Positions 24,071 to 35,035 of a stretch of 64,000 nucleotides of DNA are shown piece by piece (position 1 is the stretch's first letter; each line of letters opens with the position of its first letter). The stretch comes from Cymbidium sinense. Its lineage: Eukaryota > Streptophyta > Magnoliopsida > Asparagales > Orchidaceae. Made by a program: the position numbers and the translations under genes. The notes below the pieces were generated by a model. The model had not been told where the DNA came from. It worked only from the letters and a program-made list of their open reading frames with translations, and did no database searches. The stretch spans positions 81,232,925 to 81,296,924 of the forward strand of contig CM038225.1 in NCBI GenBank assembly GCA_021442155.1, written 5' to 3'.

Positions 24071-25349
24071 TTGAAATTCTAATATTTTGTTTGATTTTAT
24101 TTTGCATGTGCTCATTTATTTGAAATCAAATATTTTCCAAATTAATATTTCCCTCTTATTATTTTCCACTTCTTCTTCATTGTCTTGGCCAAAATTCTCT
24201 TGATCCTAACCCTATTTAAAGAGATTATCTCATGACTTAATCTCTCTTGACTGAACTTATTCTGGTGAATTTATTGTAGCTAAAGTGCTAAAGCTTATCT
24301 CTCGTCTTCACTCTTTCAAGCATTCAAGTGGAGATCTTTCTCAACTCTTTCAAGCATCTTCGAAGTCTTTGATGAGTTCACATCAAGTCTTACTTTCATT
24401 ATTCATGCATATAAAAGGACTTGAATAAGAATGTTCACGTCATTTTGATCTTTTAAATCATTGGTTTTCATTATTAAATTTTTTTTCTCTAAACTCTTTT
24501 CATTCTTATTCCAAAGTGATTTGAGAGGCCCTCTCTTTATTTGATTAGATTGAAATCATATTCATAATACTTTTACAAAGTGTTTGCTATATTTCATATC
24601 ATTGTACTTTCATTTCATGAAAACTTTTATAAAGTTATTTGAAATCTTATATTTAGTTAAATTTATTTCTTACACTATTGTTTCAAGTTAAAATCATACT
24701 TTAAAATTTTCATGTTTTGATACAAAATCTTTATTGCATAATTTCAATAGATTACTCATTTGTGCAAGTCTTTTTGAAAGTCAAAATAATTTAAGCATCT
24801 TTGTAGTAAATTATTATTTTCAAGTTCATACTCCCAAATTATTATTTCACCTTGTGAAAATATTTTTCAAAGAATCATTTATTTCAAGTGCTTCACATAA
24901 AGAACATTTCTTTTTTTTTTTTTGTTTCAAGCAAGTTTTGTCAAAGTTTATTTCTAAATTTGTATGTGATTAAGGTTGAACTTTATATCATTGTTTTCGA
25001 AGTGCAATCCTCCTTAATACTTACTCACATTAGCTTGTTTGAACTAAAGCTTTCATTCCATATAATTATTAGATCTTCATATTGTGCAGTTGACGTATGT
25101 TGTTTCATTTGTAATCATTGTGTTTCATTAAATACAAGATTTTACAAAAAAAAAAAAAATACTTTTGAATCAAGAAAAGTTATTCATTGCATTGTTTTAA
25201 ATTCATTAAAGCGTATAACACAAATTTGAGCTCCCTTTGTTATTTATCTTAATATTATTTGGTTGAGACTTGAGAGCAAAATTATTTTAAAATTTGAGAG
25301 TTAGATATTTCAATTTGTTTCTTCTTTTTTCTTTTAAACTTATTTTGGA

Positions 25350-25475
25350 GTTGTACTTGTCCAGGAAAATATGTACTGGGTTGTACTTGCCCGGTGTAGG
25401 AAAACATATATTTGGATTGTACTTGCCTAGTGTAGGAAAGTATATGATTATACTTTCTGGTGTAGAAAAGTACAT
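25350..25475 (-). repeat. 36-bp tandem repeat, about four copies (right arm)
   Basis: The units are TTGTACTTGCCCGGTGTAGG followed by AAA.CATATATTTGGA, with variants. It is the inverted counterpart of the six-copy tract at 16380-16605. Confidence 0.8.
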
Positions 25476-25745
25476 GATATTAGATATAATCTTATTTGTT
25501 TAATGAATTCCTAGTCAAGGTAATCTTATTTTTGGCTTTGGTCGAATCACGGGAAAAATCTTTTGTCTCTTACTTTTACTTTTATGTAGTTTGCTTTATT
25601 GTGCTTGGTTGTTTGGTGCTTTGTTCTTTCTTTAAAATTATCTTATCTCTCTTTTGCAACTTAGTTTTCTATAAAATTTAAAATTAAGTTTTAATTTGTA
25701 ACATTTTAAAATTTACTTAATTCACCCCCTCATCTTAATTTTTTG

Positions 25746-28018
25746 ATATTTTAGGGCATATAAAATCAGGTTTTCTTCTAATTTAAGGTGCTAGAACAAA
25801 TAGAAGTGTCAAAATTGATATTGAATGGATATTAATTTAAATTAAAAATTATTTAGAAGTAAGAGATTCAATTATATTAAACATGATATTTATCTTGATA
25901 TATTTATATTAAATTAAAGAAATTAAATTATAATACTAATATTAATTTTATTTTAAATCAATTATTATTTGAATGGCACTAGAAGATAAGAGAATTGGCG
26001 TGTTTTTAAAATTATTAAAATAAAAAAAAAATTAAAACTTAAACACAAAAGAAAAATACATCAATCCAAAATCCATTATCTATATCTCTTCCAAAATCCA
26101 TTATCTCTCATTTGACACAACTTATCAAGGCGAAGAAGCCTCTCTCCTTCACTTGTAATAGAGGGGAGGCTAAATACAAATTATTAAATTTATTTTTAAA
26201 AAAATCAGGTCAATTATATTGTACGATTTACAATCTTATGATACTATGAGTTCAATTTGCTAGTGTTCTAGCCCTGGATGATCGGGTCATCTTAAACAAT
26301 CATAACTATTCATATCGTATGATCATGGATCGTACTATGCCAATAGTACAAATAAAAAAATAGCTTCTTGTTTGTTCCTTCTATACAATACAATCATATA
26401 ATACAAATCAATTTAAAAAAATATAGCCAAAACTTAAATCCCGCAAATTCAGGACTATAAGTAGGTAATTAACAAATGAGAATCATACTATATGATTACT
26501 CAATTTATGCATGATTTATAATTTCCCAAATTAATCTTGATGGTTGTCATAATTAACATAAATGAATTGTACAGTACAAACATAATCATCTTATACGATT
26601 AGCTTAATTTGGTAAATTTTTAGTCATAACCTACTTGATTAAGTTGGCTAGAAATTTAACAAAAATGGATAATTGTATAGTACGATTCAAATCATCTTAT
26701 ATGATTAATGCACTTTTAGCAAAAATTTGATTTAACCAACTTAATTATGATGGTGGAAGTAATTAGCAAAATAGAACTATAGTCCAGAATGATATTAATC
26801 GTACAATATGATTTCCTTAAAAATTTTAGTTTTGATGTTCTTTCAAGTATGTGTGTGCTTGATTGTCATTTCTCATTTACATGCGAGATATATGAGCACA
26901 AATAAAATACAAATACCAGACATGACTGTACAAGTTTTGAACTTGACTTGGATCTTCTAGCAACAATTGTTTGTTATTTGTGATCTCATTAATCATTGAT
27001 CAAGCATTTTGACAATCAGCCATAGTTCGTGCTCTTACAGTGAATCTTGATTTTGCTGCTAGATTTTAGTTCTTGCATTATAAATTTAACACAGCCTGCA
27101 CACACAACTATTCATTGAAGAAAATAATTTTCTTAACCAGAAATATTTGTGATCATAAAAAAACTAAGAATATTAAGTGAAGGTTCATGAGGCTAACATA
27201 TAGTCTATAAAATTTAGATATTATTATTATTATTTTAATGTTTGAGTCATTTATTATTTAAAGTTAGTTATCTTTAATTCAATTTTTGAGCATTCATAAA
27301 AGGATGAATTTCATTAGCTCATGGTAATGCTAATGTTTTAATAGTGTGCGCCATTTAATTCTCATTTATTTGGTATGATTTGAAGTTTTGCATTATATGC
27401 ATTTTATCTATACATTTTTATTAATTATAAAAAAGTATATTAATAGGATAAATTATATGTCTAAATTTTAAAACTTAAGGTAATATTTATAACTTCTTAT
27501 GACTCATAATATTCAAATTGGCCAAATATGAATGTAGTTTATTTTCTTGAAGAAATATAATTGAAAGTTTAAATAAGATTAGAGTAAAATTCAAACAAGT
27601 TTGAACAAGATTCGAAAGAGGTTAAAATAGAGATTAATAGGGTTTGAACACTATTATAATGATGATAGAATAAGGTTTGATCAAGGTTTAAATAAGCTTC
27701 GATTATAGGTGGAATAAGGTCCAAATTAGATTTTAGCTATAGTTCAATTATATTTAAAATATGCTTCAAATTGTATTATTTTTCTATAATTTATGTTAAC
27801 ATAAAAAATGTTAATAAAGTCAAACTCAAAACCCTTCATAAGCAACCAATACAGTAAACCTAATCATCCGATTAGGTTAGCCTTAGTAAACCTTAGGAGG
27901 AGTCCATGTAGGAGGATCAATGTCAAATCTTTTCTATAACTTAGGTTTTATTCATGGTAGACTTATTTCATTACTTGAATTTGATATTTTCTATAGTGGA
28001 CATAAATATTGAATCTAA
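25746..28018. other. AT-rich intergenic stretch with two motif families
   Basis: No genes are supported. From about 26215 to 26820 a CATCTTATACGATT / TGTACGATT motif recurs at least five times on both strands, often as a near palindrome such as TCGTATGATCATGG. From about 27550 to 27780 the GGTTTGAAC / GATTCAAAC motif family is dense. Nothing else is recognisable. Confidence 0.45.
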
Positions 28019-28234
28019 AGCTTCGTTTGACTAAGCTTTTTTAGTGCGTTTTGCTTTTGAGAGCGTGAATTTTTAATTTTGATACCCGTTTGAATAGTGT
28101 ACTTTTTGAAATTGCGTTTTAGCTCCATTTCATGAAGTTCCGTTTTGCCTTTCAAAGCAAAAGACAAATAGCTTTTCAGGAAATACTTTTAAATCAACTT
28201 TTCAGGAATTCGAAAAGCTTAGCCAAACAAAGCC
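28019..28234. mobile_element. Tourist-like (PIF/Harbinger) MITE, 216 bp
   Basis: The left end AGCTTCGTTTGACTAAGCTT and the reverse complement of the right end GGCTTTGTTTGGCTAAGCTT agree at 17 of 20 positions. The element is flanked on both sides by TAA (28016-28018 and 28235-28237). Size, TAA duplication and the TTTGTTTGG-type terminus fit a Tourist-like MITE. It is not clearly derived from the Harbinger element at 3634, whose ends start GGGGTTGTTTGG. Confidence 0.8.
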
Positions 28235-28409
28235 TAAGTAATCAAATCCATCTTCATGATATAACCACTCCTACAATTGATCATGAAATTCTGAGGTTTG
28301 GCTTGCCCAACCTCAACATATCTTGGGTGGGATTTGACATAGGGTTGAGTCAAATGAAACTAATAAAAGAAGCATATAGGTGTCTTCATGTCTTTATCTT
28401 CATGACTCC

Positions 28410-30440
28410 TTAGAGATAGATTGGCATGATAGGGCCTCCCAAGTCCAAGCCTTCTAACCATTATTTATCCTAAGCTCCCATGACTCTAACATAATTCTAA
28501 TTATAACTTACATTTAAAATTTTAAAAGTAAAATCCTAGCTAAACTTGCAAGAGAAAGATTAAGAAGGTATACTCTAAACATTAGACTTAGCACCAATGA
28601 ATGTGGTGTGATTAAAATAGGAAAGACACAATGTAGATCTTAGGGGTATTTATTTAGATGATCGAACATGGCATTAAGGAATAATATAATTGATCGAAAG
28701 GTAGAAAAATTATCATACAAATAGATTTAATTACTTACTAAGGACTCTTAAAGCTGATATGTCTACATGTACCAGAGATTTTTCTCTTAATCTTACATGG
28801 GTGAAAGTAAGATAGGATTTATTTTACATGAGTTGCAAATTCCCTACAAGGAAAACCTCCCATAAATAATTATATCTTTAAAGAGAGAATCTCATAAGAA
28901 AACTCTCAATCAAAGTAGTTGGCTAATGTCTCTATAGATTTCTAATTTTGGATCAAGGATCATTAAATTTGAAAGGCAAATGGGATAGATCAATTGAAAT
29001 AGTTCTTTTTGGATTCCAAATGGGAGAAAGAGGAAATGCTTAGATATTGAGAGGCCTAGTAAACACTTCAACATATTCTATGATTAGGCTTTATACTTTT
29101 GATCATAAGATTTATCTTTATTTTGAATTAACTTTTTATTAGAATATTAGGACTTATATTTTAATAATATAAGACTGTAAAAAAGCCTATGAGGTGAGGA
29201 CTTGATCTCATAACTAAAAAAATAAAAAAAATAAAAAAAGCTTCAGACTCTAAAACTAAAGACGCTTTCGACATAAGCTAGAAACTAGACCTAGTTTAAC
29301 GAGAAAATCTGGGGTTTATAAGTGCTCTCCCACTATGAGGTACTACTCGTCTTAACTCTTCTGGGAGTATTGTTCGCATGTTGGAGCTGTCAATTGACTT
29401 CTCTTATGCTTCAAAATCATGTGTCCGGTCTTATAAAATATAAGATAATTAGACTATTATTTATTTAAAAAGGTACATAAGAATCTAAACCCACTCCCTA
29501 AATCTAAGATCATGACTAGAATGAAATACTTCTAACTAATGCAACAATTTTTAGCTTATAAATATATTAGACACTAAATTCATTTTAAGATTTGGGTATG
29601 CAAATATGCCTACAATGAGATGTAATTAGAAAATGATCATAGACTAAATCAAAAAGATAAAGTAGACTTTTTCCAAGAAAGACGATCATCCTCATTGGAC
29701 ATATGCCCCTTTTTCATGCAATGGGGGAAAGACCTAATTCATAGATTTTATGAAATAATAGGCTCTCATGATTCCCAGAGATTAGGATTTTTAGTTGCTT
29801 TTAATATTTATGCTTAGAGTTTTAATTAAGGTTATGACTTGCATTTATTTTGGTTTGAGTTAAATAATTTTAGTTGACTAAAACAAAATTTTCTTAAAGA
29901 GTTTAGTGGGGGGTTTAGGCAGACAAATAACGAAGCATTATTACAAAAAGAAAGCCCAAGAAAAGCCTGTGATTCTAATGCGCAATACAATTAAACATTA
30001 CACCAAATAATTTAAATGATATGAAAGGCCAATGTAGTTGCGCATCATTATACAACTTAAAAGAAAAAAAAAAGGAGGAGAGGGGGTAGTGCAGGGGTTA
30101 TCATATCTTCACTTTTCACTTCTTCATGGTACAAATTCTCTGGGCATCATAGGGCCTCTTGGGGCAACACCATCTAGCCACTACTCATCCTAAATCTCAT
30201 GACTCTAGCTTAGTTTTATTACAAATTATATTTAAAATTTTAAAAATAAAACCCTAGGTAAGCTTAGAAAATATAGGTTAGCTAAAATAAATATACACAA
30301 AAGTAGTTATATTTCAAACATTTGGGCCTAGAATCAGTGGGTACCAAGCGGCCCAACTATTTTAATAGGATATACTTAGGGTCTTTAGCAAATAACACAT
30401 GCAAGTAAATGTTATTACTTTTAAATTATTATAGCTGGTC
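28410..30440. repeat. Dispersed repeat family, copy A, with internal direct repeats
   Basis: A non-coding block homologous to 44750-46540. Shared landmarks include ATGATC.AA.A.G.CATTAAGG.ATAAT, TTAGAATATTAGGACTTA, GCCTATGAGGTGAGGA and CTAAACCCACTCCCTAAA. Inside copy A two diverged stretches of about 280 bp, at 28410-28690 and 30140-30420, repeat one another in direct orientation: CATAGGGCCTC, CATGACTCTA, AAAATTTTAAAA.TAAAA, and a transition to GCCTAGAATCAGTGG or TTAGCACCAATGAA. They could be short LTRs bounding a 1.7-kb non-autonomous element. No protein is encoded. Confidence 0.5.
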
Positions 30441-31639
30441 CATTTTATTAAGTATAGCCCCTATAGAAAATGATATTAGTTTAATAAATAATATTCTAAC
30501 ATCCACAATATAAACAAACAATCATAACAATCAATCTAAAATATTACAAAAAAAAAATAAAAATAAATCATTACATTATAACCAAGCATCATCCTAACCT
30601 AAACCTAGGATCGATGGCCTAACAATTTAATGTATGTGTAAGAAATGGTGTAATGAGTAAAAGCTTGGTTTTAATGTTTAAGTTATAGTCTGAAAGTAAG
30701 ATGTAATTTATTACCATTATATGATTCTAATTTAAATGATTAATGATTTGTAGATGAATTTTGAAATTTTAGTTTAGATTTAAATTAGACTTTGATGTTC
30801 TAAAGAGAATAAAGAGCAATGTGACCCCCTCGGATTAGGCCTATTCGTCCTAACATCCTAATCATAGCAAGATGATCATCCCATCAAAAGATGAGATATC
30901 AACCATGACTCTAATAAGATAGCTTTTATGGGTTTTAATTTTGCTTAATTAACATGATAATTTATTTCAATTATCACTTAAGGCATTAATTAATCACTTT
31001 GATTAATGAGCCTAATTATAGTGATTAATATCAAATATGCTTGGTATTTTCTTATGATCAATTCTATTTATTAAGTAATTTAGACTCTTAAAATATATTT
31101 TTTATAATTTTAAATTAATTAATTAAGTCATTATTCTTATTAATCCTAATAACTAATAATTCATAAAATACAAGTTCAAAATTTTTGAGAAAAATAATAA
31201 AGCTACATAACTACATGTAAAATTTATCCTAAAAATTTTAAAGCAATTGGTCTTATATTTTAGGATCAATTTCTTTAATTAAAATTTTAGTAATAGGCCA
31301 ATTATTGTAAAAATGCTCGAACACCAATTAAGGCTTTTGATTTCATTGAGTTCTTCTCTATAAGGTAAGAATAAAGATGATTATTTATATTTTTTGAAGT
31401 TTTGCGTAATTTATTATGAATTTTTTAAGTTCTAGATGATTTATTTAATTGTTTAATAGTTAATTAATCTTAATATGTGATTTGAATCGCTAACCTTGAA
31501 ATCTCAATTAAGGCAAGTTAGTTCAGTCTACATATGTGATTAGAATTATTATATCACAAGTTTGTCTCTACTTGAGAGGCAAGCTCCTATCATTTTTGAA
31601 GTTTTCTGTTAGGAGGTTATAAACTTAAAGTGGAAACTA
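30441..31639. other. AT-rich stretch without genes
   Basis: Only short frames occur. The sequence style (TTAATTAATT words, a CTTAGGGT.TTTAGC region, AAGGCATTAATTAATCAC) resembles the LTR-like DNA at 46600-48400 but is too diverged to align by eye. It may be an extension of repeat copy A. Confidence 0.35.
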
Positions 31640-31735
31640 GTTTGAGAGGTCTAGATTCTAGAGTATACACGGAAACAAATAAGCAAATAAATAAATAAAT
31701 AAATAAAAATAAAATAAAATAAAATAAAATAAAAT

Positions 31736-31773
<38 letters not shown>

Positions 31774-32190
31774 AGCACATAAGAACACTAGATTTTACGT
31801 AGAAAAACTCAAAAATAGTAAACAATTATGGAGCCACAAAATCAAGAAATCAACTATGAAGAAAAAAAATGAGAAAAGCTATACAAATCACACTTCAATC
31901 AAGCCACTCCTCATTTTAATCACTCTAGGGCACTTCACTTTACTCACAATATAATGGAGAAAAAGTGTGAAAAAATCGCATAAAACTTTTATCAGACGGA
32001 CTCCCTCATTTCGTAGCATAGCGAAGCTGCGATTCAAGCGCATAGGCATTGACGCTACTATTCTCCAAACTTTTTTGCACAGGTTCAAGCATCGCAGTGT
32101 TGCTCTTGCAGCGCTAAGGCTCTGACCTTTCTATCTTGATATTGTATCCCAAGTCCTAGTGTCGTAGCGCAGACTTCTCTATCTTCATGG
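31640..32190 (-). repeat. Copia LTR-like copy, adjacent to the predicted 3' LTR
   Basis: This stretch runs parallel to 32198-32819: an ACAC.AGATTT.A.GTAGAAAAACTC segment, GAGCCACA..A.CAAGAAATC, CAATCACTCTAGG.CAC and a GC-richer block with GTTCAAGC..CGCAG. It lies in the same orientation directly beside the LTR. An (AAATA)n tract at 31685-31740 and a (TA)n tract at 31741-31770 interrupt it. It is probably a diverged LTR of a second insertion, or a tandem LTR left by unequal recombination. Confidence 0.6.
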
Positions 32191-32197
32191 TGTAAAC

Positions 32198-32819
32198 TGT
32201 TGTGTTTTGAGAGAAATTAAATCACAGAGTATGCATGGAAAATTGGTTTGAGTGTTTCAGAACATACACGAAAAATCAAAGTAAAAAGATCACACAGAAG
32301 ACACCAGATTTAATGTAGAAAAACTCGAGAGTGAAAAAAAAATATTGAGCCACACCACCAAGAAATCTGTTATGAAAAAAAAATTGAGGAGAATAGTACA
32401 TATTACACTTATCTAGAGCTCTCCACTCTTCAATCACTCTAGGACACACTCTTCACTCTTACACTCAATAGAAAATGACAAGATTCACTAAACTTTAGAA
32501 AAAAATTTCCTAAATACTGAAGTCTCCGACTAGTAGTATCGCGGCGTCGCGACCCTGGCGCCTAGGCACTTTTGCCGATGTTCTTCAAGCTTTTTTACAT
32601 CGGTTCAAGCGCTTGGGGCAACTCTGCAGCACCGAGGCACTAGCCTCTCTATTATTTTTTGCATTTGGTGCCTTGATCTTAGCAATGCAACAAGCCCTAA
32701 AGCGCAGAGGCACTGCCTCCTCTATTTCTAAAGACAATATCTCTTGTTCCAACACTTGTTGCTTCTCCCACATCGAGATGTTGTCCTTTAGAGATAAAAT
32801 TAGGTTTCACAAAATAACA
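32198..32819 (-). repeat. Predicted 3' LTR of the copia element, 622 bp
   Basis: On the minus strand the LTR would start TGTTATTTTGTG directly after a purine-rich tract (CCAAGTGGGAGAT) and end AAAACACAACA, giving the TG...CA rule with TGTT/AACA ends. The 5' LTR is missing, so the pair cannot be compared. Confidence 0.6.
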
Positions 32820-35035
32820 ATCTCCCACTTGGAGACTAATTGCAATTAATCATGCTCCTTCAGATCCACAACATCATTATAGTCCAAGCTGTAGTGTGGC
32901 TTACCCTTGCCTTAGCCTTCTTGAACTCCAACTGAAGTTAACAAAGCTTCAGTTTCTCCTGAGTTACAACTTTGGACAACATGTCTACAGGGTTTTCAAT
33001 AGTGTGTATCTTCTCCAAAGATATCTACCCGCCTTTGAGGAGTGTTCGTATGAAATGATATCTCAATTGGATGTGCTTTATCCTGGCATGAAATGTGACA
33101 TTCTTGGCTAAATGAATAACACTTTTACCATCACTATGAAGCCAAAAATTTTCTTTCCCCTTTCCTAACTCTGCTAAAAATCTTTGTAGCCAAATCATCT
33201 CTTTGTTAGCCTTAGTCATAACTATATACTCTGCTTCTGTAGTAGAGTGTAATAATCTTCTACAACCTAGAAACCCAACTCACCACTATTCTTTCCAACA
33301 TGAAGATATAACCTGTTGTACTCCTTCTCCCATCCAGATCTCCTGCTAAGTCTGAATCTACATAGCCTTGTAGTTCAGTTCCTATACCTCAAAGTATAAC
33401 ACCGTGGTTCCCCTTAGGTATCTGGGAATCCATTTCACCGCCTTCTAATGATATTTGTTAGAATTATTCATGTACTTGCTGAGCACTCTCACTGCATAGC
33501 ATGTCGTACATCAAGCTCTCAACAGTTGAACCATATGGAGTTCTCCTCATATGCTCTTGCACTACTTCAATTTTTGGTGATTGATCCTTAGATAGTCTAA
33601 AGTGACTAGTCAAGGAGGTGCTCATTAGCTTTGCCTCACTCATGTTGAACCTTTACAAGACCTTTTCAACATACTATGTCCGAGGCAACTTAAGTTTGAC
33701 TATACTCCTGTCCTTGGTGATTCTCATACTTAGACTTTTTTTGGCTGGACCCAAATTATTCATCTCAAATTCTTCTGAAAGCTACTCAGTATATCATCTA
33801 CATATAAAAAATAATATAATAATTTTTATACCTTTTGAAGTAGTAATAATGATCAGCCTAACAACTTGTGTACCTACTGTCTAACATAAACCTATTAAAC
33901 CTCTTGTACTATTATCTCGATGCCTACTTCAAGCCATACAAACTTTTCTTCAATCTACACACCATGGCTTCTTTTCCTGTAATCACATAGCCTTTTGGTT
34001 GCTCCATGTACAACTTCTCTTCTATGTCCCCATGCAAGAAAGCTGTCTTTACATCCATCTATTCCAAATGTAAATCCTTCACTGCTATTATGCTTAGTAC
34101 TATATTGATGGTTGTCAATTTGACTACTGCAGGGAAGATCTCTATGTAGTCAATTCCTTTAATCTATTGGACCCCCTTCACAACTAGCCTAACCTTGTAG
34201 TACTTGCTGCCACCGGGTTCTTCCTTCATCTTGTAAACCAACTTGTTGTGCAATCCTCTCTTGCCATTCAATAGCCTTATCAAAGCTCATGTCTGATTTG
34301 ATATGAGTGACTACATCTCATCATCCATGATATACTCCCACTCCTTTAAGTCTTCTACTTGAATGACTTTCTCATAACACTCTGATTCACCATCATCAGT
34401 CATTAATAATTAGTACAAGAAGGGGAGTACCTCTGTGTCAATCGAGAGACTCTATTGGATCTCCTAATTTCAACGATGGGTGTTTAAGGTACATCCTATG
34501 CTTCTTCAACCCAATCATAACCCCGAGTGTCCTCTTGTACATCTTCACCTTCTATCTCAAAGTATTTGGTTGATTCTTTTAGAGTAATCAAGAATCACAC
34601 TGAGTCTCATTTTGTCTTTGCACATTTCTCTCTCATTGAATGTGACATTTCTACTCTTGATAAACTTCTGATTCTAATAATCTCAAAATTTGTACCTAAA
34701 TTTATTTGAGCTATATCCAATAAATGTACACTTCAAGGATTTGGATCTAGTTTACTTCTCGATCTTACATTGACATGAACATATGATGAATAGCCAAATA
34801 CTCTTAAATGAGATATAAATACTTTTTGTAAATCCATGCTTATTCTAGTAGGTCTTTATTCAATGGTACTGAAGGACTTCTGTTGATCAAGTATATAGCA
34901 ATATTAACTACTTTAGCCCATAACTATTTGGGCAACCCCGCATGCAACCTCATACTCCTTACATGCTCCGTGATGGTTCTATTCATGAGTTCAACCACAC
35001 TATTCTGCTGCGATGTTCCAAGTACAATATCTTAT
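32820..35035 (-). pseudogene. Ty1/copia polyprotein remnant: integrase, RT, RNase H
   Basis: Minus-strand translation, with several frameshifts, gives copia domains in order. Near 34880-35035 is the end of the integrase core (SVVELMNRTITEHVRSMRL, then LINRSPS). A diverged N-terminal RT part follows through 34300-33900, and LYVDDIL at about 33793-33804 keeps the YVDD catalytic box. Then come SDLAGDLDGRRSTTGYIF and the RNase H end, TEAEYIVMTKANKEMIWLQR with LAKNVTFHARIKHIQLRYHF (33025-33235). The coding part ends beside the predicted 3' LTR. Gag, protease and the integrase N-terminus are missing, so the copy is truncated near 35035. Confidence 0.8.

Larger units (their letters stand above)
23460..25735 (-). 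repeat. Right arm of a large inverted repeat
   Basis: This is the inverted counterpart of 16090-18416 and shares its landmarks in reversed order. Outermost is AATTCACCCCCTCAT at 25721-25735. It contains a perfect TC microsatellite at 24029-24067 that is missing from the left arm, and a shorter 36-bp tandem-repeat tract. All ORFs here (for example 24734-24973 and 24888-25229) are low in complexity and unsupported. Homology fades inward of about 23460, although similar sequence may continue to about 22950. Confidence 0.7.

Noticed and set aside
28132..28413. 93-codon ORF on the plus strand
   Set aside because: It starts inside the MITE and crosses its right end into unrelated DNA.
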